From: Rosenbergiella metrosideri
GTDB lineage: Bacteria; Pseudomonadota; Gammaproteobacteria; Enterobacterales; Enterobacteriaceae
Assembly: GCF_022602565.1 (NCBI RefSeq)
Contig: NZ_JALBCV010000002.1
Span: 1-60,527, forward strand
DNA: 60,527 nt
Direction: 5' to 3'
Shown: positions 9,906-21,092 of the stretch, piece by piece
Position numbering within the stretch: the stretch's first letter is position 1
Layout: every line of letters begins with the position of its first letter
Program-made: the position numbers and the translations under genes
The notes under the pieces: generated by a model
Databases searched by the model: none
The model's input: only the letters and a program-made list of their open reading frames with translations
What the model was told of the DNA's origin: nothing

Positions 9906-11321
9906 GTGGACTACTTACCGCTGTTTGCTGAATTAAAAAACCGCCCCGTTCTGGTTATTGGCGGCGGAGAAATTGCATCGCGAAAAATCGATCTGTTACT
10001 TCGCGCGAACGCTATCGTCCATATCGCCGCTCGTGAACTCTCGGAAGAGGTTAGCGCGCTGGTTAATGACCAAAAAGTCTTATGGATAGCTAAAGAGTAT
10101 CAGGCGTCATATATCGATCAGGTCTTTTTCGTAATCGCCGCCACCGACGATTCGGTATTAAATGAACGGGTTTACCAAGATGCCCAACGTAAATTCAAAT
10201 TGGTCAATGTGGTCGACGACCAAGCCCGTTGTAGCTTTATCTTCCCCTCAATTGTCGACCGCTCACCGGTTATTGTCGCGATCTCCTCTGCCGGTACTGC
10301 ACCGGTACTGGCTCGATCGCTACGCGAGAAAATTGAGACTTTACTGCCCGCACGGTTAGGCGATGCTGCACAGCTTGCCGGTCAATGGCGCGATCGCGTT
10401 AAGCAGCGTTTCCATCGGATGGCGGATCGTCGCCGCTTTTGGGAGCGTCTGTTTAATGGAGAATATTTACATCACGCCACAGCAGGCAATCTGCCTCAGG
10501 CCGAAAAGCTGCTTGCAGAGAGCTTAGACGATCCCATTTCAGCGCGCGGAGAAATTTATCTGGTCGGTGGTGGGCCAGGGGATCCTGGGCTATTAACCCT
10601 ACGTGGTCTACAAGTTATGCAGTTGGCCGATGTGGTGCTCTATGACCACCTCGTCAGCGAAGAGGTCCTCGATCTTGTCCGCCGTGATGCAGAGCGTATT
10701 TGTGTCGGTAAACGCGCTGGCGCTCATTCAGTCCCGCAAGAAGAAACTAACCAATTATTGGTCACCTTGGCGTTACAAGGTAAAAAAGTCGTGCGCTTAA
10801 AAGGCGGCGACCCCTTTATTTTTGGGCGAGGCGGCGAAGAACTTGAAGCCGCGGTAGCGGCGAATATTCCTTTCCAAGTGGTGCCCGGCATTACTGCAGC
10901 AGCAGGGGCTACCGCGTATGCAGGGATTCCGTTGACCCACCGCGACTATGCACAAAGCGCGGTATTTATTACCGGACACTGCCGTAAAGATGGTCGGGAG
11001 CCAGATTGGGCGGCGTTAGCCTTAAGCGATCAGACCCTCGCCATTTACATGGGCACGGTGAAAGCGGCAGAAATTAGCCGTCGTCTAATCGAACATGGAC
11101 GCGCCGCCGAGACGCCAGTTGCCGTGATTGGGCGAGGTACTCGCCAGAATCAACAGGTTTTAACCGGGCGTCTTGACCAGCTCGCAGACTTAGCGGCCGC
11201 AGCGCCTAAACCAGCATTAGTGGTGATTGGCGAGGTCGTACACTTACATAAGCATTTAGCCTGGTTTCAGAAGTCATCCGCGTCGATGACTCCCTCTTCA
11301 GCGCTTACACCCATTATTTGA
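9906..11321 (+). CDS. cysG: Siroheme synthase CysG (trifunctional)
   Basis: It makes siroheme from uroporphyrinogen III by SAM-dependent methylation, NAD-dependent oxidation and ferrochelation. The N-terminal half (about 1-210) is the precorrin-2 dehydrogenase/ferrochelatase, with the Rossmann motif [11 protein letters not shown] near residue 19 and the [12 protein letters not shown] region. The C-terminal half (from about 215) is the uroporphyrinogen methyltransferase ([40 protein letters not shown]). GTG at 9906 gives MDYLPLF as in the family, with GAG at 9898-9900 as ribosome-binding site; GTG at 9900 would add two residues. In E. coli cysG is with nirBD; here it heads cysDNC, which links siroheme supply to sulfite reductase. 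Confidence 0.95.
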   Translation: MDYLPLFAELKNRPVLVIGGGEIASRKIDLLLRANAIVHIAARELSEEVSALVNDQKVLWIAKEYQASYIDQVFFVIAATDDSVLNERVYQDAQRKFKLVNVVDDQARCSFIFPSIVDRSPVIVAISSAGTAPVLARSLREKIETLLPARLGDAAQLAGQWRDRVKQRFHRMADRRRFWERLFNGEYLHHATAGNLPQAEKLLAESLDDPISARGEIYLVGGGPGDPGLLTLRGLQVMQLADVVLYDHLVSEEVLDLVRRDAERICVGKRAGAHSVPQEETNQLLVTLALQGKKVVRLKGGDPFIFGRGGEELEAAVAANIPFQVVPGITAAAGATAYAGIPLTHRDYAQSAVFITGHCRKDGREPDWAALALSDQTLAIYMGTVKAAEISRRLIEHGRAAETPVAVIGRGTRQNQQVLTGRLDQLADLAAAAPKPALVVIGEVVHLHKHLAWFQKSSASMTPSSALTPII

Positions 11322-11329
11322 GGTATCGT

Positions 11330-12238
11330 ATGGACCAACAACGACTGACTCACCTGCGTCAGCTTGAAGCAGAGAGTATTCATATCCTACGCGAAGTGGC
11401 GGCAGAATTTTCCAACCCGGTCATGATGTATTCGATTGGTAAAGACTCTTCGGTGATGTTGCACCTGGCTCGAAAAGCTTTTTATCCCGGTAAATTACCT
11501 TTTCCGCTGTTGCATGTTGATACCGGCTGGAAGTTCAAGCAAATGTACGAATTCCGTGACCGTACCGTCAAAGAAATTGGCGCGGAGTTGATCGTGCATC
11601 GTAACCCTGAAGGGGTGGCGATGGGGATCAATCCTTTCGTCCATGGCAGTGCCAAACATACCGATATCATGAAAACCGAAGGGTTAAAGCAAGCATTAAA
11701 CAAATATGGATTTGATGCGGCTTTCGGTGGCGCTCGCCGCGATGAAGAGAAGTCTCGAGCTAAAGAGCGTATTTATTCGTTCCGTGATCGTTTCCATCGT
11801 TGGGATCCTAAAAACCAACGGCCAGAGCTGTGGCACAACTATAACGGCCAGATCAATAAAGGCGAAAGTATTCGTGTGTTCCCGCTCTCTAACTGGACCG
11901 AACTCGATATCTGGCAATACATCTTTTTAGAGAATATCGAGATTGTCCCTCTTTACTTGGCCGCTGAACGTCCAGTGTTAGAACGCGATGGCATGTTAAT
12001 GATGATCGACGACGAGCGTATTGACCTACAGCCGGGTGAAAAAATTGAACAGCGTAAGGTCCGTTTCCGTACCCTAGGATGCTGGCCGCTAACCGGTGCT
12101 GTCGAGTCTTCGGCGGAGACGTTACCGGAAATTATTGAAGAGATGTTGGTGTCCACGACCAGCGAGCGTCAAGGGCGGGTTATCGATCGCGACCAAGCCG
12201 GATCGATGGAAATGAAAAAACGCCAAGGTTACTTCTAA
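11330..12238 (+). CDS. cysD: Sulfate adenylyltransferase subunit 2 CysD
   Basis: The catalytic subunit of ATP sulfurylase, which forms adenosine 5'-phosphosulfate (APS) from ATP and sulfate together with the GTPase CysN. ATG 11330 gives 302 residues, the E. coli length, and GAGG at 11320-11323 is the ribosome-binding site. The PP-loop [13 protein letters not shown] lies near residue 40, with [15 protein letters not shown] and the conserved C-terminus MKKRQGYF. An upstream in-frame ATG at 11318 would overlap the end of cysG. The gene sits between cysG and cysN with short gaps, as part of one operon. Confidence 0.97.
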   Translation: MDQQRLTHLRQLEAESIHILREVAAEFSNPVMMYSIGKDSSVMLHLARKAFYPGKLPFPLLHVDTGWKFKQMYEFRDRTVKEIGAELIVHRNPEGVAMGINPFVHGSAKHTDIMKTEGLKQALNKYGFDAAFGGARRDEEKSRAKERIYSFRDRFHRWDPKNQRPELWHNYNGQINKGESIRVFPLSNWTELDIWQYIFLENIEIVPLYLAAERPVLERDGMLMMIDDERIDLQPGEKIEQRKVRFRTLGCWPLTGAVESSAETLPEIIEEMLVSTTSERQGRVIDRDQAGSMEMKKRQGYF

Positions 12239-12248
12239 GGATCTGATT

Positions 12249-13682
12249 ATGAATAATGCATTAGCACAACAAATTGCCGATCAAGGTGGCGTCGAAGCCT
12301 GGTTGACCGCTCAGCAACATAAAAGCTTATTAAGATTCTTAACATGTGGCAGTGTCGATGATGGCAAAAGCACCTTGATTGGCCGTCTGCTACATGATAC
12401 CCGTCAAATTTACGAAGACCAGCTATCGTCACTGCACAATGACAGCAAGCGACATGGTACTCAAGGCGAAAAGCTCGACTTAGCTTTACTGGTCGATGGT
12501 TTACAAGCGGAGCGCGAGCAAGGTATCACCATTGATGTCGCTTACCGCTATTTCTCCACTGAAAAACGTAAGTTCATTATTGCCGATACTCCCGGACATG
12601 AGCAGTACACTCGGAATATGGCAACCGGCGCATCGACCTGTGATTTAGCTATTCTGTTAATCGATGCGCGTAAAGGCGTACTCGACCAAACGCGCCGCCA
12701 TAGCTTTATCTCGACGCTATTAGGGATTAAGCACTTAGTCGTGGCGGTGAATAAGATGGATTTGGTTGACTATAACGAGATGACGTTCAATGAGATTGTT
12801 CAGCAATACCTCGATTTTGCAGAGCAATTACCAAAAGACCTTGATATCCGTTTCGTTCCAGTCTCTGCCCTAGAAGGCGAAAATATTGCGGCGAATAGTC
12901 AACATATGCCGTGGTACAGCGGTCCGACACTGCTTGAAATTCTTGAAACGGTTGAGGTGAAAAGAGTGGTAGAAGGGCAAGCGATGCGCTTCCCTGTGCA
13001 ATATGTTAACCGTCCAAACCTTGATTTCAGAGGCTATGCCGGGACAGTGGCGTCGGGCACCGTGACAGTTGGACAAGCGATAAAAGTCTTACCGTCGGGT
13101 GTGAGCAGCCGTGTGGCGAAGATCACCACGTTCGATGGTGACTTACCTCAAGCTTCTGCAGGCGAAGCTGTGACGTTAGTGTTAGAAACGGAAATTGATA
13201 TCTCGCGCGGAGATCTCTTGGTTGATGGCGATGCGCAATTAAGCCCGACTCATGCCGCCGAAGTGGATGTGGTATGGATGGGAGAGAATGCGTTACAGCC
13301 TGGCCAAAGTTATCAAATCAAAGTTGCCGGTAAAACGGCGCGTGCGGTGGTCGATGAAATCATTCATCAAGTGAATATCAATACGTTAGCCACCAGTGAG
13401 GCGCAGAGTCTTCCGCTTAATGCTATTGGGCGTGTGGCCTTAACCTTCGATGAGCCATTGATGCTAGATCCTTACGCAGAAAATCCGGTGACCGGCGGTT
13501 TAATCTTTATCGATCGACTCAGTAACGTCACCGTCGGCGCCGGTATGGTCTATCAAACTCGTAGTCTTGACGCGGCGCAGTCAACCGGACAATTCAGTGC
13601 TTTTGAGCTCGAACTTAATGAACTGGTCCGTAAACACTTCCCGCACTGGGACGCTAAAAATTTACGAGATATCCTGAAATGA
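12249..13682 (+). CDS. cysN: Sulfate adenylyltransferase subunit 1 CysN (GTPase)
   Basis: The regulatory GTPase that drives APS synthesis by CysD through GTP hydrolysis. The 477-residue protein has translation-factor-type motifs: G1 GSVDDGKST near residue 34, the switch region [14 protein letters not shown]3 DTPGH, and G4 NKMD near residue 168, followed by beta-barrel domains 2 and 3. It starts 10 bases after cysD, and its end overlaps cysC by four bases (ATGA), so translation is coupled. CysN and CysC are separate proteins here, not fused as in many other proteobacteria. Confidence 0.97.
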   Translation: MNNALAQQIADQGGVEAWLTAQQHKSLLRFLTCGSVDDGKSTLIGRLLHDTRQIYEDQLSSLHNDSKRHGTQGEKLDLALLVDGLQAEREQGITIDVAYRYFSTEKRKFIIADTPGHEQYTRNMATGASTCDLAILLIDARKGVLDQTRRHSFISTLLGIKHLVVAVNKMDLVDYNEMTFNEIVQQYLDFAEQLPKDLDIRFVPVSALEGENIAANSQHMPWYSGPTLLEILETVEVKRVVEGQAMRFPVQYVNRPNLDFRGYAGTVASGTVTVGQAIKVLPSGVSSRVAKITTFDGDLPQASAGEAVTLVLETEIDISRGDLLVDGDAQLSPTHAAEVDVVWMGENALQPGQSYQIKVAGKTARAVVDEIIHQVNINTLATSEAQSLPLNAIGRVALTFDEPLMLDPYAENPVTGGLIFIDRLSNVTVGAGMVYQTRSLDAAQSTGQFSAFELELNELVRKHFPHWDAKNLRDILK

Positions 13683-14284
13683 GTCGGCAAGCTGACAATA
13701 TTGTGTGGCATGAACATGCTGTAACGCCAGCAATGCGTGAAACGCTGCACCGCCACCGCGGTGCAGTGATCTGGTTTACAGGACTTTCCGGATCGGGTAA
13801 ATCCACGCTATCCGGTGCTGTTGAACAGGCTCTTCATCAATTGGGGATCAGTACCTTTCTTCTCGATGGCGATAATGTCCGCCAAGGGTTGTGCCGAGAT
13901 CTTGGGTTCAGTGATAACGATCGCAAGGAGAATATTCGTCGTATCGGCGAAGTGGCAAAGTTGATGGCTGATGCTGGACTGATTGTCCTTACGGCCTTTA
14001 TTTCACCGCACCGCAGTGAGCGACAGCTGGCACGTGAATTAATTGGCGAAGAAAGATTTATCGAAATATTTGTCGATACCGCACCTGAAATTTGCGAAGC
14101 CCGAGATCCGAAAGGCCTCTATCGCAAAGCGAGAGCAGGGGAAATTAAAGACTTTACAGGGATTGGTTCTGGCTATGAAGCGCCACTCTCACCTGAGTTA
14201 CGGGTAGATGGCGAACAATTGGTTACAAAACTGAGCGAGCAGATCATCACTCTGTTACGTGAGCGCGCTATTATCGTAGCTTAA
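13679..14284 (+). CDS. cysC: Adenylylsulfate kinase CysC
   Basis: It phosphorylates APS at the 3' position to PAPS, the substrate of CysH. The 201-residue protein has the P-loop GLSGSGKST at about residues 36-44, [12 protein letters not shown] (APS-binding region), [10 protein letters not shown], and [10 protein letters not shown]. It overlaps cysN through ATGA. It is the last gene of the cysGDNC operon; the next gene, ygbE, is 26 bases downstream and may be cotranscribed. Confidence 0.97.
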   Translation: MSRQADNIVWHEHAVTPAMRETLHRHRGAVIWFTGLSGSGKSTLSGAVEQALHQLGISTFLLDGDNVRQGLCRDLGFSDNDRKENIRRIGEVAKLMADAGLIVLTAFISPHRSERQLARELIGEERFIEIFVDTAPEICEARDPKGLYRKARAGEIKDFTGIGSGYEAPLSPELRVDGEQLVTKLSEQIITLLRERAIIVA

Positions 14285-14310
14285 CCCTTTAAGGATAAGT
14301 TACGATTGCT

Positions 14311-14631
14311 ATGCCAGAGTTGCCAGACCCCGTTATGACGCGCCCCCCGTTACATAAAGAGTGGCCCTCAACGCTCGTTGCGGGGGGCTGCTTTGGTCTA
14401 TTTTCTTATTTCCTCGCGATACTTTCCCCCTTCATTGCGTTCGGGGCCAGCGTGCTGTTTTTTTTCCTCTATACTTGGCCTTTCTTTTTGGCTTTATTAC
14501 CTGTAGCTGTCTTCTCCGGGATGGCGATTTCGGTTTGGCAACAACAGAAGATCTTCTTAACTTTTCTGCTGACATTGCTGCTAGTCAGTGGCAGTTTTTG
14601 GGGACTCTTTTATGCCTTTGTCGGCTGGTAA
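14311..14631 (+). CDS. ygbE: YgbE-family inner membrane protein (DUF3561)
   Basis: A 106-residue membrane protein with about three hydrophobic segments (residues ~22-45, ~48-68, ~80-103). The central LFFFLYTWPFFLALLPVAVFSG segment is shared with E. coli YgbE, which occupies the same place between cysC and ftsB. Its function is unknown; its position after the sulfate assimilation genes is conserved in enterobacteria, but nothing in the sequence gives a biochemical role. Confidence 0.85.
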   Translation: MPELPDPVMTRPPLHKEWPSTLVAGGCFGLFSYFLAILSPFIAFGASVLFFFLYTWPFFLALLPVAVFSGMAISVWQQQKIFLTFLLTLLLVSGSFWGLFYAFVGW

Positions 14632-14749
14632 AGCGATGGCGAGTTGACTGCGTGGTCTAAAAGTTTTCAGAAAACGCTGACTTGCGACAGGTTACAGTGG
14701 AGTCGAACGCTAACTTGTGGGAAGATTAGCGAATCTGTTGGGGGGAAGG

Positions 14750-15061
14750 ATGGGAAAACTCACTTTATTGCTACTTATTTTACTGGGATGGTTACAATAC
14801 TCATTGTGGCTCGGTAAAAATGGACTCCATGATTACAGTCGCGTCAGCGAAGAAGTTACGCAGCATCAAGATGCTAATGCCAAATTAAAAGCGCGTAACG
14901 ACCAACTGTTCGCTGAAATTGACGATCTCAACGGTGGTTCTGAAGCCATTGAGGAACGTTCTCGAGACGAACTCGGGATGATTCGTCCTGGTGAAACCTT
15001 CTTTCGCTTAGTGCCTGAACAGAATCGTAACGCCGTTAATAATCCGGCATCAGGACAATAA
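14750..15061 (+). CDS. ftsB: Cell division protein FtsB
   Basis: A bitopic inner membrane protein of the divisome that forms the FtsQ-FtsL-FtsB complex and helps activate septal peptidoglycan synthesis. The start at 14750 (MGKLTLLLL) gives 103 residues, as in E. coli; GGGGGAAGG just upstream is a strong ribosome-binding site, so a GTG at 14717 is unlikely. One membrane helix (about 4-22) is followed by a periplasmic coiled coil (about 30-70, [18 protein letters not shown]) and the conserved [10 protein letters not shown]. It heads the ftsB-ispD-ispF-truD-surE-pcm run. Confidence 0.96.
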   Translation: MGKLTLLLLILLGWLQYSLWLGKNGLHDYSRVSEEVTQHQDANAKLKARNDQLFAEIDDLNGGSEAIEERSRDELGMIRPGETFFRLVPEQNRNAVNNPASGQ

Positions 15062-15076
15062 CAACGACGAAAATCA

Positions 15077-15787
15077 ATGATGACAACCGTTTCGACTACG
15101 GGAATTATTGCTGTGGTTCCTGCCGCCGGCATTGGCAGCCGCATGCAATCCTCTTGCCCAAAGCAATATCTCTCTATTGGTTCCAAAACGCTTCTTGAAC
15201 ACAGCATCGCAGCGCTAATTGATCATCCAGCGATAAAGCGGGTCATCGTTGCGCTGAATCCTGAGGACGACCGTTTTCAACAATTACCCATTGCGCGTGA
15301 TCCACGCGTCGAGACAGTGGTCGGTGGCGCAACCCGTGCAGAGTCGGTATTAGCGGGCTTAGCGGTCATCACCGACCAAACGGCTTCTTGGGTGTTAGTG
15401 CATGACGCTGCGCGTCCTTGTCTCGCCTTTCAAGACCTTGAGCGGTTAATTGCGTTGATCCATCACTCGGCGGTAGGAGGCTTATTAGCCACCCCTGTTA
15501 AAGATACGATGAAGCGGGCTAAGGCTGGCGAGCAGTGCGTAAAACATAGCGTAGAACGTGTCGACCTCTGGCATGCGTTAACCCCTCAATTATTCCCACT
15601 TTCGCTACTGAAACAGTGCTTGCAGCACGCACTAGAACAAGGCAAAGAGATTACTGACGAAGCCTCAGCCTTGGAATTAGCGGGTTATCAGCCAATACTC
15701 GTAGAAGGGCGTAGCGATAATCTAAAAGTGACTCGCCCGGAAGATCTCACCTTGGCGGGCTTTTATCTTTCTCAAAAAAACCAATAG
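15077..15787 (+). CDS. ispD: 2-C-methyl-D-erythritol 4-phosphate cytidylyltransferase IspD
   Basis: The third enzyme of the MEP isoprenoid pathway, which joins CTP and MEP to give CDP-methylerythritol. The 236-residue protein has the nucleotide-binding signature [18 protein letters not shown] near residue 14, VHDAARPC near residue 110, and TDEASALE and [12 protein letters not shown] in the C-terminal part. It sits 15 bases after ftsB and 10 bases before ispF, as in E. coli. Alternative start codons a few residues in cannot be excluded. Confidence 0.97.
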   Translation: MMTTVSTTGIIAVVPAAGIGSRMQSSCPKQYLSIGSKTLLEHSIAALIDHPAIKRVIVALNPEDDRFQQLPIARDPRVETVVGGATRAESVLAGLAVITDQTASWVLVHDAARPCLAFQDLERLIALIHHSAVGGLLATPVKDTMKRAKAGEQCVKHSVERVDLWHALTPQLFPLSLLKQCLQHALEQGKEITDEASALELAGYQPILVEGRSDNLKVTRPEDLTLAGFYLSQKNQ

Positions 15788-15797
15788 GAGCATTGTT

Positions 15798-16277
15798 ATG
15801 CGTATTGGCCACGGTTTCGATGTACATGCTTTTGGCGGGGAAGGTCCCCTAATCATTGGCGGCGTTCGTATTCCCTTCCCACAAGGTTTTCTTGCTCATT
15901 CTGATGGCGACGTTGCCCTTCATGCATTAACCGATGCGCTGCTCGGCGCTGTCGCGCTAGGCGATATTGGTAAACTCTTCCCAGACACCGATCCCACATT
16001 TAAAGGCGCGGATAGTCGCGGACTTTTGCGTGAAGCTTGGCGGAGAATTCAAGAGAAGGGTTATGCAATAGGGAACGTTGATGTGACTATTATTGCGCAA
16101 GCACCAAAGATGCTGCCGCATATTCCTCAGATGCGTATTAATATTGCCGAAGACTTGGGCTGCCACATGGATGATGTCAATGTTAAAGCCACTACCACTG
16201 AGAAGCTTGGGTTTACTGGTCGTGGAGAAGGAATCGCCTGTGAAGCCGTCGCATTACTGGTAAAGGTTGACGGATAA
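15798..16277 (+). CDS. ispF: 2-C-methyl-D-erythritol 2,4-cyclodiphosphate synthase IspF
   Basis: It cyclises CDP-methylerythritol 2-phosphate to MEcPP with release of CMP. The 159-residue protein has the metal site D8-x-H10 (FDVHAF), [18 protein letters not shown], and the C-terminal [16 protein letters not shown] signature. It follows ispD closely, and its TAA overlaps the truD ATG by one base (TAATG), so the two are translationally coupled. Confidence 0.97.
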   Translation: MRIGHGFDVHAFGGEGPLIIGGVRIPFPQGFLAHSDGDVALHALTDALLGAVALGDIGKLFPDTDPTFKGADSRGLLREAWRRIQEKGYAIGNVDVTIIAQAPKMLPHIPQMRINIAEDLGCHMDDVNVKATTTEKLGFTGRGEGIACEAVALLVKVDG

Positions 16278-17326
16278 TGGAATCGACTCCGCTACAATGG
16301 TTACTCGGTAAGCCTACCGCTACGGGAATTATTAAACAGTCAGCAAGTGACTTCCGCGTTATCGAAGATCTTGGTTATACTGCTGATCAGCACGGTGAGC
16401 AGTTATTGATTCGGCTACGTAAAACCGGCTGTAATACCCGTTTTGTCGCAGATGCTTTAGCAAAGTATTTAAAGATTCCGGCTCGAGAAGTGAGTTATGC
16501 GGGAATGAAAGATCGTCATGCCGTCACCGAGCAGACTTTCTGTGCGCGCTTACCGGGTAAAGAAATGCCAAGCTTTGATCGTTTTGCCTTGGAAGGGGTG
16601 GAGATTTTAGAAGTGGCCCGTCACCAACGTAAAGTGCGAATTGGTGGTTTAGCCGGTAACTTTTTCGAACTGATCGTGCGCGATATCAGTGATATTGCTA
16701 GCGTCGAGCAACGCTTGGTCGCCATTGCTCAACAAGGTGTCCCAAACTATTTTGGTGAACAACGTTTTGGTCGAGACCGCCATAACCTGACGCTCGCTCA
16801 ACAGTGGGCATCGGGTGACATACGGATTAAAGATCGTACCAAGCGCGGCCTGCTGCTTTCCGCAATACGCAGTGATATCTTTAACCAAGTTACCAGTGCA
16901 CGTCTGGCTGCACAATCCAATCTGTCGACGCTTTGGGTGGGAGATTGCGTACAGCTAACCGGACGGGGCAGCTGGTTTGTGGTAAGCGAAGACGAATTTA
17001 GCGAAACACAATCTCGTGTACAGCAGGGTGATTTACGCATCACCGCGCCGTTAGTCGGTAAAGGTAATACAGTGGTAACCGGTGCTGCCGCGGACTTCGA
17101 ACAACAGCAATTAGCAACGCAACAGGCCTTTATCACGCTGCTTTCTTCTGAACGTGTCGATGCAGCGCGCCGCGCAATGCTCGTTTGTCCGCGCGATATG
17201 ACTTGGACATGGCTTGAGGGCCAGCATTTACAGCTTAATTTCTGGTTGCCAGCAGGCAGTTTTGCAACCAGTGTCGTGAGAGAACTCGTATTACAGGGAG
17301 AAATGATTGAGGATCCTGCTGAGTAA
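16277..17326 (+). CDS. truD: tRNA pseudouridine(13) synthase TruD
   Basis: It forms pseudouridine at position 13 of tRNA-Glu and other tRNAs. The 349-residue protein has the catalytic aspartate D79 in [22 protein letters not shown] near residue 155, and a C-terminal half with the TRUD insertion. It begins at the TAATG junction with ispF and overlaps surE by 20 bases at its 3' end, the usual arrangement in enterobacteria. Confidence 0.96.
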   Translation: MESTPLQWLLGKPTATGIIKQSASDFRVIEDLGYTADQHGEQLLIRLRKTGCNTRFVADALAKYLKIPAREVSYAGMKDRHAVTEQTFCARLPGKEMPSFDRFALEGVEILEVARHQRKVRIGGLAGNFFELIVRDISDIASVEQRLVAIAQQGVPNYFGEQRFGRDRHNLTLAQQWASGDIRIKDRTKRGLLLSAIRSDIFNQVTSARLAAQSNLSTLWVGDCVQLTGRGSWFVVSEDEFSETQSRVQQGDLRITAPLVGKGNTVVTGAAADFEQQQLATQQAFITLLSSERVDAARRAMLVCPRDMTWTWLEGQHLQLNFWLPAGSFATSVVRELVLQGEMIEDPAE

Positions 17327-18071
17327 TGATGACGGTGTCTTAGCACCGGGTATTCAACGTTTGGCGCAAGCACTGCGTAATGTCGCAGTGGACGTTCGTA
17401 TTATTGCTCCCGATCGCAACCGCAGTGGGGCATCGAGCGCTTTGACCCTCGATATGCCGCTGCGCACTTATCGTCATGAAAATGGCGATATTGCGGTGCA
17501 GCAAGGGACTCCCACCGATTGCGTGTATCTCGGCGTCAATTGTTTAATGGCCCCTGCGCCAGATATTGTGATCTCAGGGATTAATGCGGGTCCTAACCTT
17601 GGCGACGATGTGATCTATTCAGGCACGGTGGCCGCGGCAATTGAAGGGCGTCACCTGGGCTTACCGGCACTTGCGGTATCATTAAATGGTACAGTCCACT
17701 ACGACACTGCCGCCGAAGTGACTTGCCAGATTTTGGCTATACTGGCGAAACACCCGCTGCGGCTAAGTCCGGTCTTGAATATCAATGTCCCGGATCTCCC
17801 CCTGGCGGAGATTAAGGGCTGGAAAGTGACACGCTGTGGTTATCGCCATCCGGCTAATCAGGTGATCACTCAACAAGACCCGCGTGGTGAAACGCTCTAT
17901 TGGATCGGGCCACAAGGCAAGCCTCAGGATGCGGGCGAAGGGACGGATTTTGATGCGGTCGAACAAGGCTATGTTTCCATCACTCCCTTAGGTATTGATC
18001 TCACTGCATACCCTGCAGTCTCCCAATTATCAGAATGGTTAGGGAATGTTGAGGGCCAAGTCACATGCTAA
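17307..18071 (+). CDS. surE: 5'/3'-nucleotidase SurE
   Basis: A metal-dependent nucleotidase/exopolyphosphatase with a stationary-phase survival role. The 254-residue protein starts at TTG 17307 inside truD; the start is fixed by the family N-terminus [11 protein letters not shown], with D8 and D9 as metal ligands. [10 protein letters not shown] near residue 42 and [18 protein letters not shown] near residue 93 complete the active site. A ribosome-binding GGGAG lies at 17296-17300 within truD. The end overlaps the pcm start (ATGCTAA). The TTG start may keep expression low. Confidence 0.96.
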   Translation: MRILLSNDDGVLAPGIQRLAQALRNVAVDVRIIAPDRNRSGASSALTLDMPLRTYRHENGDIAVQQGTPTDCVYLGVNCLMAPAPDIVISGINAGPNLGDDVIYSGTVAAAIEGRHLGLPALAVSLNGTVHYDTAAEVTCQILAILAKHPLRLSPVLNINVPDLPLAEIKGWKVTRCGYRHPANQVITQQDPRGETLYWIGPQGKPQDAGEGTDFDAVEQGYVSITPLGIDLTAYPAVSQLSEWLGNVEGQVTC

Positions 18072-18691
18072 GTCGGCGTGTAGAGATGTTACTTGATTAT
18101 TTACGTCAGCATGGCATTGCTGATGAGTCGATATTACGTGCGATTTCGCTCGTGCCACGAGAGCAATTTGTCGATGAGGCATTTGAGCATAAGGCTTGGG
18201 ATAATAACGCACTGCCTATCGGCTATGGTCAAACGATTTCGCAACCCTATATGGTCGCGAGGATGACGGAACTATTGGGCTTAACACCTTTCTCTCGGGT
18301 GCTCGAAATTGGTACGGGTTCAGGTTATCAGACCGCGATTTTAGCCAATTTAGTTGAACATGTTTACTCGGTTGAGCGAATCAAAGGCTTACAGTGGGCG
18401 GCCAAACGTCGGCTTAAAAACCTCGATTTGCATAACGTCTCGACACGTCATGGTGATGGTTGGCATGGATGGGTCTCTCGCGGACCTTTTGATGCCATTA
18501 TTGTGACCGCAGCGGCGCCCGAGATCCCGCTTGAGCTGGTGGCACAGTTAGCCGATGGGGGAGTGATGGTGCTTCCCGTTGGCGAGGAACAGCAATTTTT
18601 ACAGCGTATCCAACGCATTGGTGAAGAGTTCACCGACGATATGATAGAACCCGTACGGTTCGTCCCGTTAATTCCAGGTGATCTGGCTTAA
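18065..18691 (+). CDS. pcm: Protein-L-isoaspartate O-methyltransferase Pcm
   Basis: It uses SAM to methylate L-isoaspartyl residues, which starts repair of damaged proteins. It has 208 residues, with the conserved [12 protein letters not shown] (about residues 51-62) and the SAM-binding [13 protein letters not shown] near residue 79. It overlaps surE by seven bases, so the two are coupled. The genes surE-pcm-nlpD-rpoS form the conserved stationary-phase survival block. Confidence 0.96.
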   Translation: MLSRRVEMLLDYLRQHGIADESILRAISLVPREQFVDEAFEHKAWDNNALPIGYGQTISQPYMVARMTELLGLTPFSRVLEIGTGSGYQTAILANLVEHVYSVERIKGLQWAAKRRLKNLDLHNVSTRHGDGWHGWVSRGPFDAIIVTAAAPEIPLELVAQLADGGVMVLPVGEEQQFLQRIQRIGEEFTDDMIEPVRFVPLIPGDLA

Positions 18692-18822
18692 CGTTTTCCT
18701 TACATCGTCTCATAGCCTGTCTTGGCGTTGCCTGCTACTATTGGACGATAATTTCATTTAGGTTGTTTACAGTCCGAATGAGGATAGTACAACCACTAGT
18801 CGTCAGCCTTATGGGGGAATGA

Positions 18823-20001
18823 ATGAGCAAAGGAAGCAACAGTATCAAGTATCGCCAGATGGCGCTCGCCTCATTGATTGCTGCCACTTTGGCAGGATGT
18901 AGTTCAGAGAGTACCAATTCACAAGCCCCAATCACTGCTATTGGGGCCAGTGGCGGAGCGCCAGCAGGCTCCACTCAGCGTGCCGTTGTGCAGTATCCAT
19001 CGACATCGTCTACTGTTCAAAGTGCGCCACGCTCAATAGCCGCTCAACCCGTACAGGCACCTCAACCGGTGATGCCAGTCCAGTCAAGCCAACCAGTGCA
19101 GTCTACGCAGCAGCCGGTCAGTAGCCAGCCCGTGAAGCTACAAAACGGTAAAATTGTCTATAACCGTAATTATGGGAATATTCCTAAGGGTAGTTATAGT
19201 GGCAGCACCTACACTGTTAAGCGCGGTGATACATTATTTTATATCGCATGGATTACTGGTAACGATTTTCGCGATCTTGCACAGAAAAATAATATCGCAG
19301 CCCCCTATAGCTTGAATGCTGGCCAAGTCCTCCAAATTGGTAATGGTGCTGGACAACCCATCACGGGTCCTAATGAAATTAGTAAAGCAGATAACATCTC
19401 TACTAACAACAATAGTGCAAATAATGTTCAGAGAACCGTTCCCAAAGAGGTTGCACAACAGCCAATAGTTACGTATTCTGAAGATACAGACGAACAAAGC
19501 AGCAATAATTCTGCTCAATCAGGCAGTAAATTATTACCGAGCAACGCTGCTGCAGCCGGAAGTGCCGCCGCGCCGATTGTGGCGCCGACCACCACTCCGA
19601 CCGTTAGCAGTACGACCAGTTCTGCGCCGATTACTACGTGGCGTTGGCCGACAAAAGGAAACATTATTGATGGTTTCTCGGCGTCGGAAGGTGGAAATAA
19701 GGGCATCGATATTGCTGGCTCTCGTGGCCAAGCAGTAGTTTCTACAGCAGCAGGTAGAGTTGTGTATGCAGGGAATGCATTACGCGGTTACGGTAATCTG
19801 ATTATCATCAAACATAATGATGATTACCTCAGCGCCTACGCCCACAACGACACGATGTTGGTAAGAGAGCAGCAAGAAGTCACTGCCGGTCAGAAGATTG
19901 CTACCATGGGTAGCACTGGGACGAGCTCGGTAAGATTGCACTTTGAAATTCGTTATAAAGGAAAATCCGTCAATCCGTTGCGTTACTTACCGCAGCGATA
20001 G
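18823..20001 (+). CDS. nlpD: Murein hydrolase activator lipoprotein NlpD
   Basis: An outer membrane lipoprotein that activates the amidase AmiC during septal peptidoglycan splitting. The 392-residue protein has a lipobox (LAGC, Cys26), a low-complexity Gln/Pro/Ser region (about 50-105), a LysM domain (about 126-172, [13 protein letters not shown]), a second Ser/Asn-rich linker, and a C-terminal LytM/M23 domain (about 270-392). The LytM domain has GIDIAG in place of the H-x-G-x-D zinc motif, as in other NlpD proteins, so it is an activator, not an enzyme. In E. coli the main rpoS promoter lies inside nlpD; the same is likely here, but I cannot pinpoint it. Confidence 0.96.
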   Translation: MSKGSNSIKYRQMALASLIAATLAGCSSESTNSQAPITAIGASGGAPAGSTQRAVVQYPSTSSTVQSAPRSIAAQPVQAPQPVMPVQSSQPVQSTQQPVSSQPVKLQNGKIVYNRNYGNIPKGSYSGSTYTVKRGDTLFYIAWITGNDFRDLAQKNNIAAPYSLNAGQVLQIGNGAGQPITGPNEISKADNISTNNNSANNVQRTVPKEVAQQPIVTYSEDTDEQSSNNSAQSGSKLLPSNAAAAGSAAAPIVAPTTTPTVSSTTSSAPITTWRWPTKGNIIDGFSASEGGNKGIDIAGSRGQAVVSTAAGRVVYAGNALRGYGNLIIIKHNDDYLSAYAHNDTMLVREQQEVTAGQKIATMGSTGTSSVRLHFEIRYKGKSVNPLRYLPQR

Positions 20002-20043
20002 ATGCAGGGCCTTCTGGCTCTGCTAGGACCAGGAGGCATCAAA

Positions 20044-21036
20044 ATGAGTCAGAATACGCGTAAAGTTGAAGAGTTGCATGATATTGACTACGACGATCAA
20101 CAGAATGTAGCTTTTGAAGAGCAGAATGCGACCAGCGATTCTAAAGATGATTATGAAATTTCTAGCGCAGAGGAAGAACTCTTCTCGCCGAATTCGTCCC
20201 AACGGGTCCTGGACGCTACGCAACTTTATTTAGGTGAAATTGGTTTCTCGCCGCTGCTTACCGCAGAAGAAGAGATCCTCTTTGCAAGGCGTGCGCTACG
20301 TGGGGATGTTGCCTCCCGTCGCAGAATGATCGAAAGTAACCTCCGCTTGGTGGTGAAGATCTCACGTCGTTATAACAACCGTGGCTTACCTTTACTCGAC
20401 CTGATCGAAGAAGGCAATCTGGGGCTGATCCGCGCAGTGGAGAAGTTTGATCCTGAGAAGGGCTTCCGTTTCTCTACCTACGCGACCTGGTGGATCCGTC
20501 AAACGATCGAACGGGCTATCATGAACCAGACGCGTACCATTCGTCTGCCTATCCATATCGTTAAAGAATTAAATGTGTATTTACGTACTGCACGTGAATT
20601 GACGCAAGTTTTGGACCACGAGCCAACTGCTGAAGATATTGCACAGAAATTGGATAAGCCAGTCGAGGATGTCAGTCGAATGCTTCGCCTTAATGAACGT
20701 ATCGCTTCAGTTGATACGCCTATTGGTGGTGATTCAGAAACATCATTACTTGATATGATTTCTGACGATGACGACAACTCGCCAGAGTATACCAACCAAG
20801 ATAACGATATGAAGCAAAGTATTGTTAAATGGTTGTACGAGCTGAATGCGAAACAACGTGAAGTGTTAGCACGTCGTTTCGGCCTGCTGGGATATGAGCC
20901 AGCGACATTGGAAGATGTCGGCCAAGAGATCGGACTTACTCGCGAACGTGTTCGTCAGATTCAAGTTGAAGGTTTACGCCGCCTGCGCGAAATCTTAGAA
21001 GCTCAAGGTCTAAGCCTTGATGCGCTGTTCTTGTGA
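20044..21036 (+). CDS. rpoS: RNA polymerase sigma factor RpoS (sigma-38)
   Basis: The general stress and stationary-phase sigma factor. ATG 20044 ([11 protein letters not shown]) gives 330 residues, the E. coli length, with AGGAGG at 20030-20035 as ribosome-binding site; the upstream ATG at 20002 is less likely. Region 1.2 has [12 protein letters not shown], region 2 has [20 protein letters not shown] and [14 protein letters not shown], region 3 has [11 protein letters not shown], and region 4 has the helix-turn-helix [20 protein letters not shown]. The N-terminal 50 residues are acidic and diverge from E. coli. It follows nlpD and ends at a strong terminator. Confidence 0.97.
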   Translation: MSQNTRKVEELHDIDYDDQQNVAFEEQNATSDSKDDYEISSAEEELFSPNSSQRVLDATQLYLGEIGFSPLLTAEEEILFARRALRGDVASRRRMIESNLRLVVKISRRYNNRGLPLLDLIEEGNLGLIRAVEKFDPEKGFRFSTYATWWIRQTIERAIMNQTRTIRLPIHIVKELNVYLRTARELTQVLDHEPTAEDIAQKLDKPVEDVSRMLRLNERIASVDTPIGGDSETSLLDMISDDDDNSPEYTNQDNDMKQSIVKWLYELNAKQREVLARRFGLLGYEPATLEDVGQEIGLTRERVRQIQVEGLRRLREILEAQGLSLDALFL

Positions 21037-21057
21037 TTGACCGCTTCGTGTAAAAAT

Positions 21058-21081
21058 AGCCATCGTAAGATGGCTTTTTTT
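21058..21081. terminator. Terminator between convergent rpoS and mutS
   Basis: AGCCATC (21058-21064), loop GTAA, GATGGCT (21069-21075), then a T run to 21081. A shorter A run precedes the stem on the + strand, so the same hairpin can serve mutS on the opposite strand. Confidence 0.9.
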
Positions 21082-21092
21082 ATGTCTAAGAG

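Noticed and set aside
16798-17373. 191-residue open frame on the - strand over truD
   Set aside because: It lies opposite truD/surE, whose frames have conserved catalytic motifs; the antisense product is Ser/Cys-rich with no known pattern.
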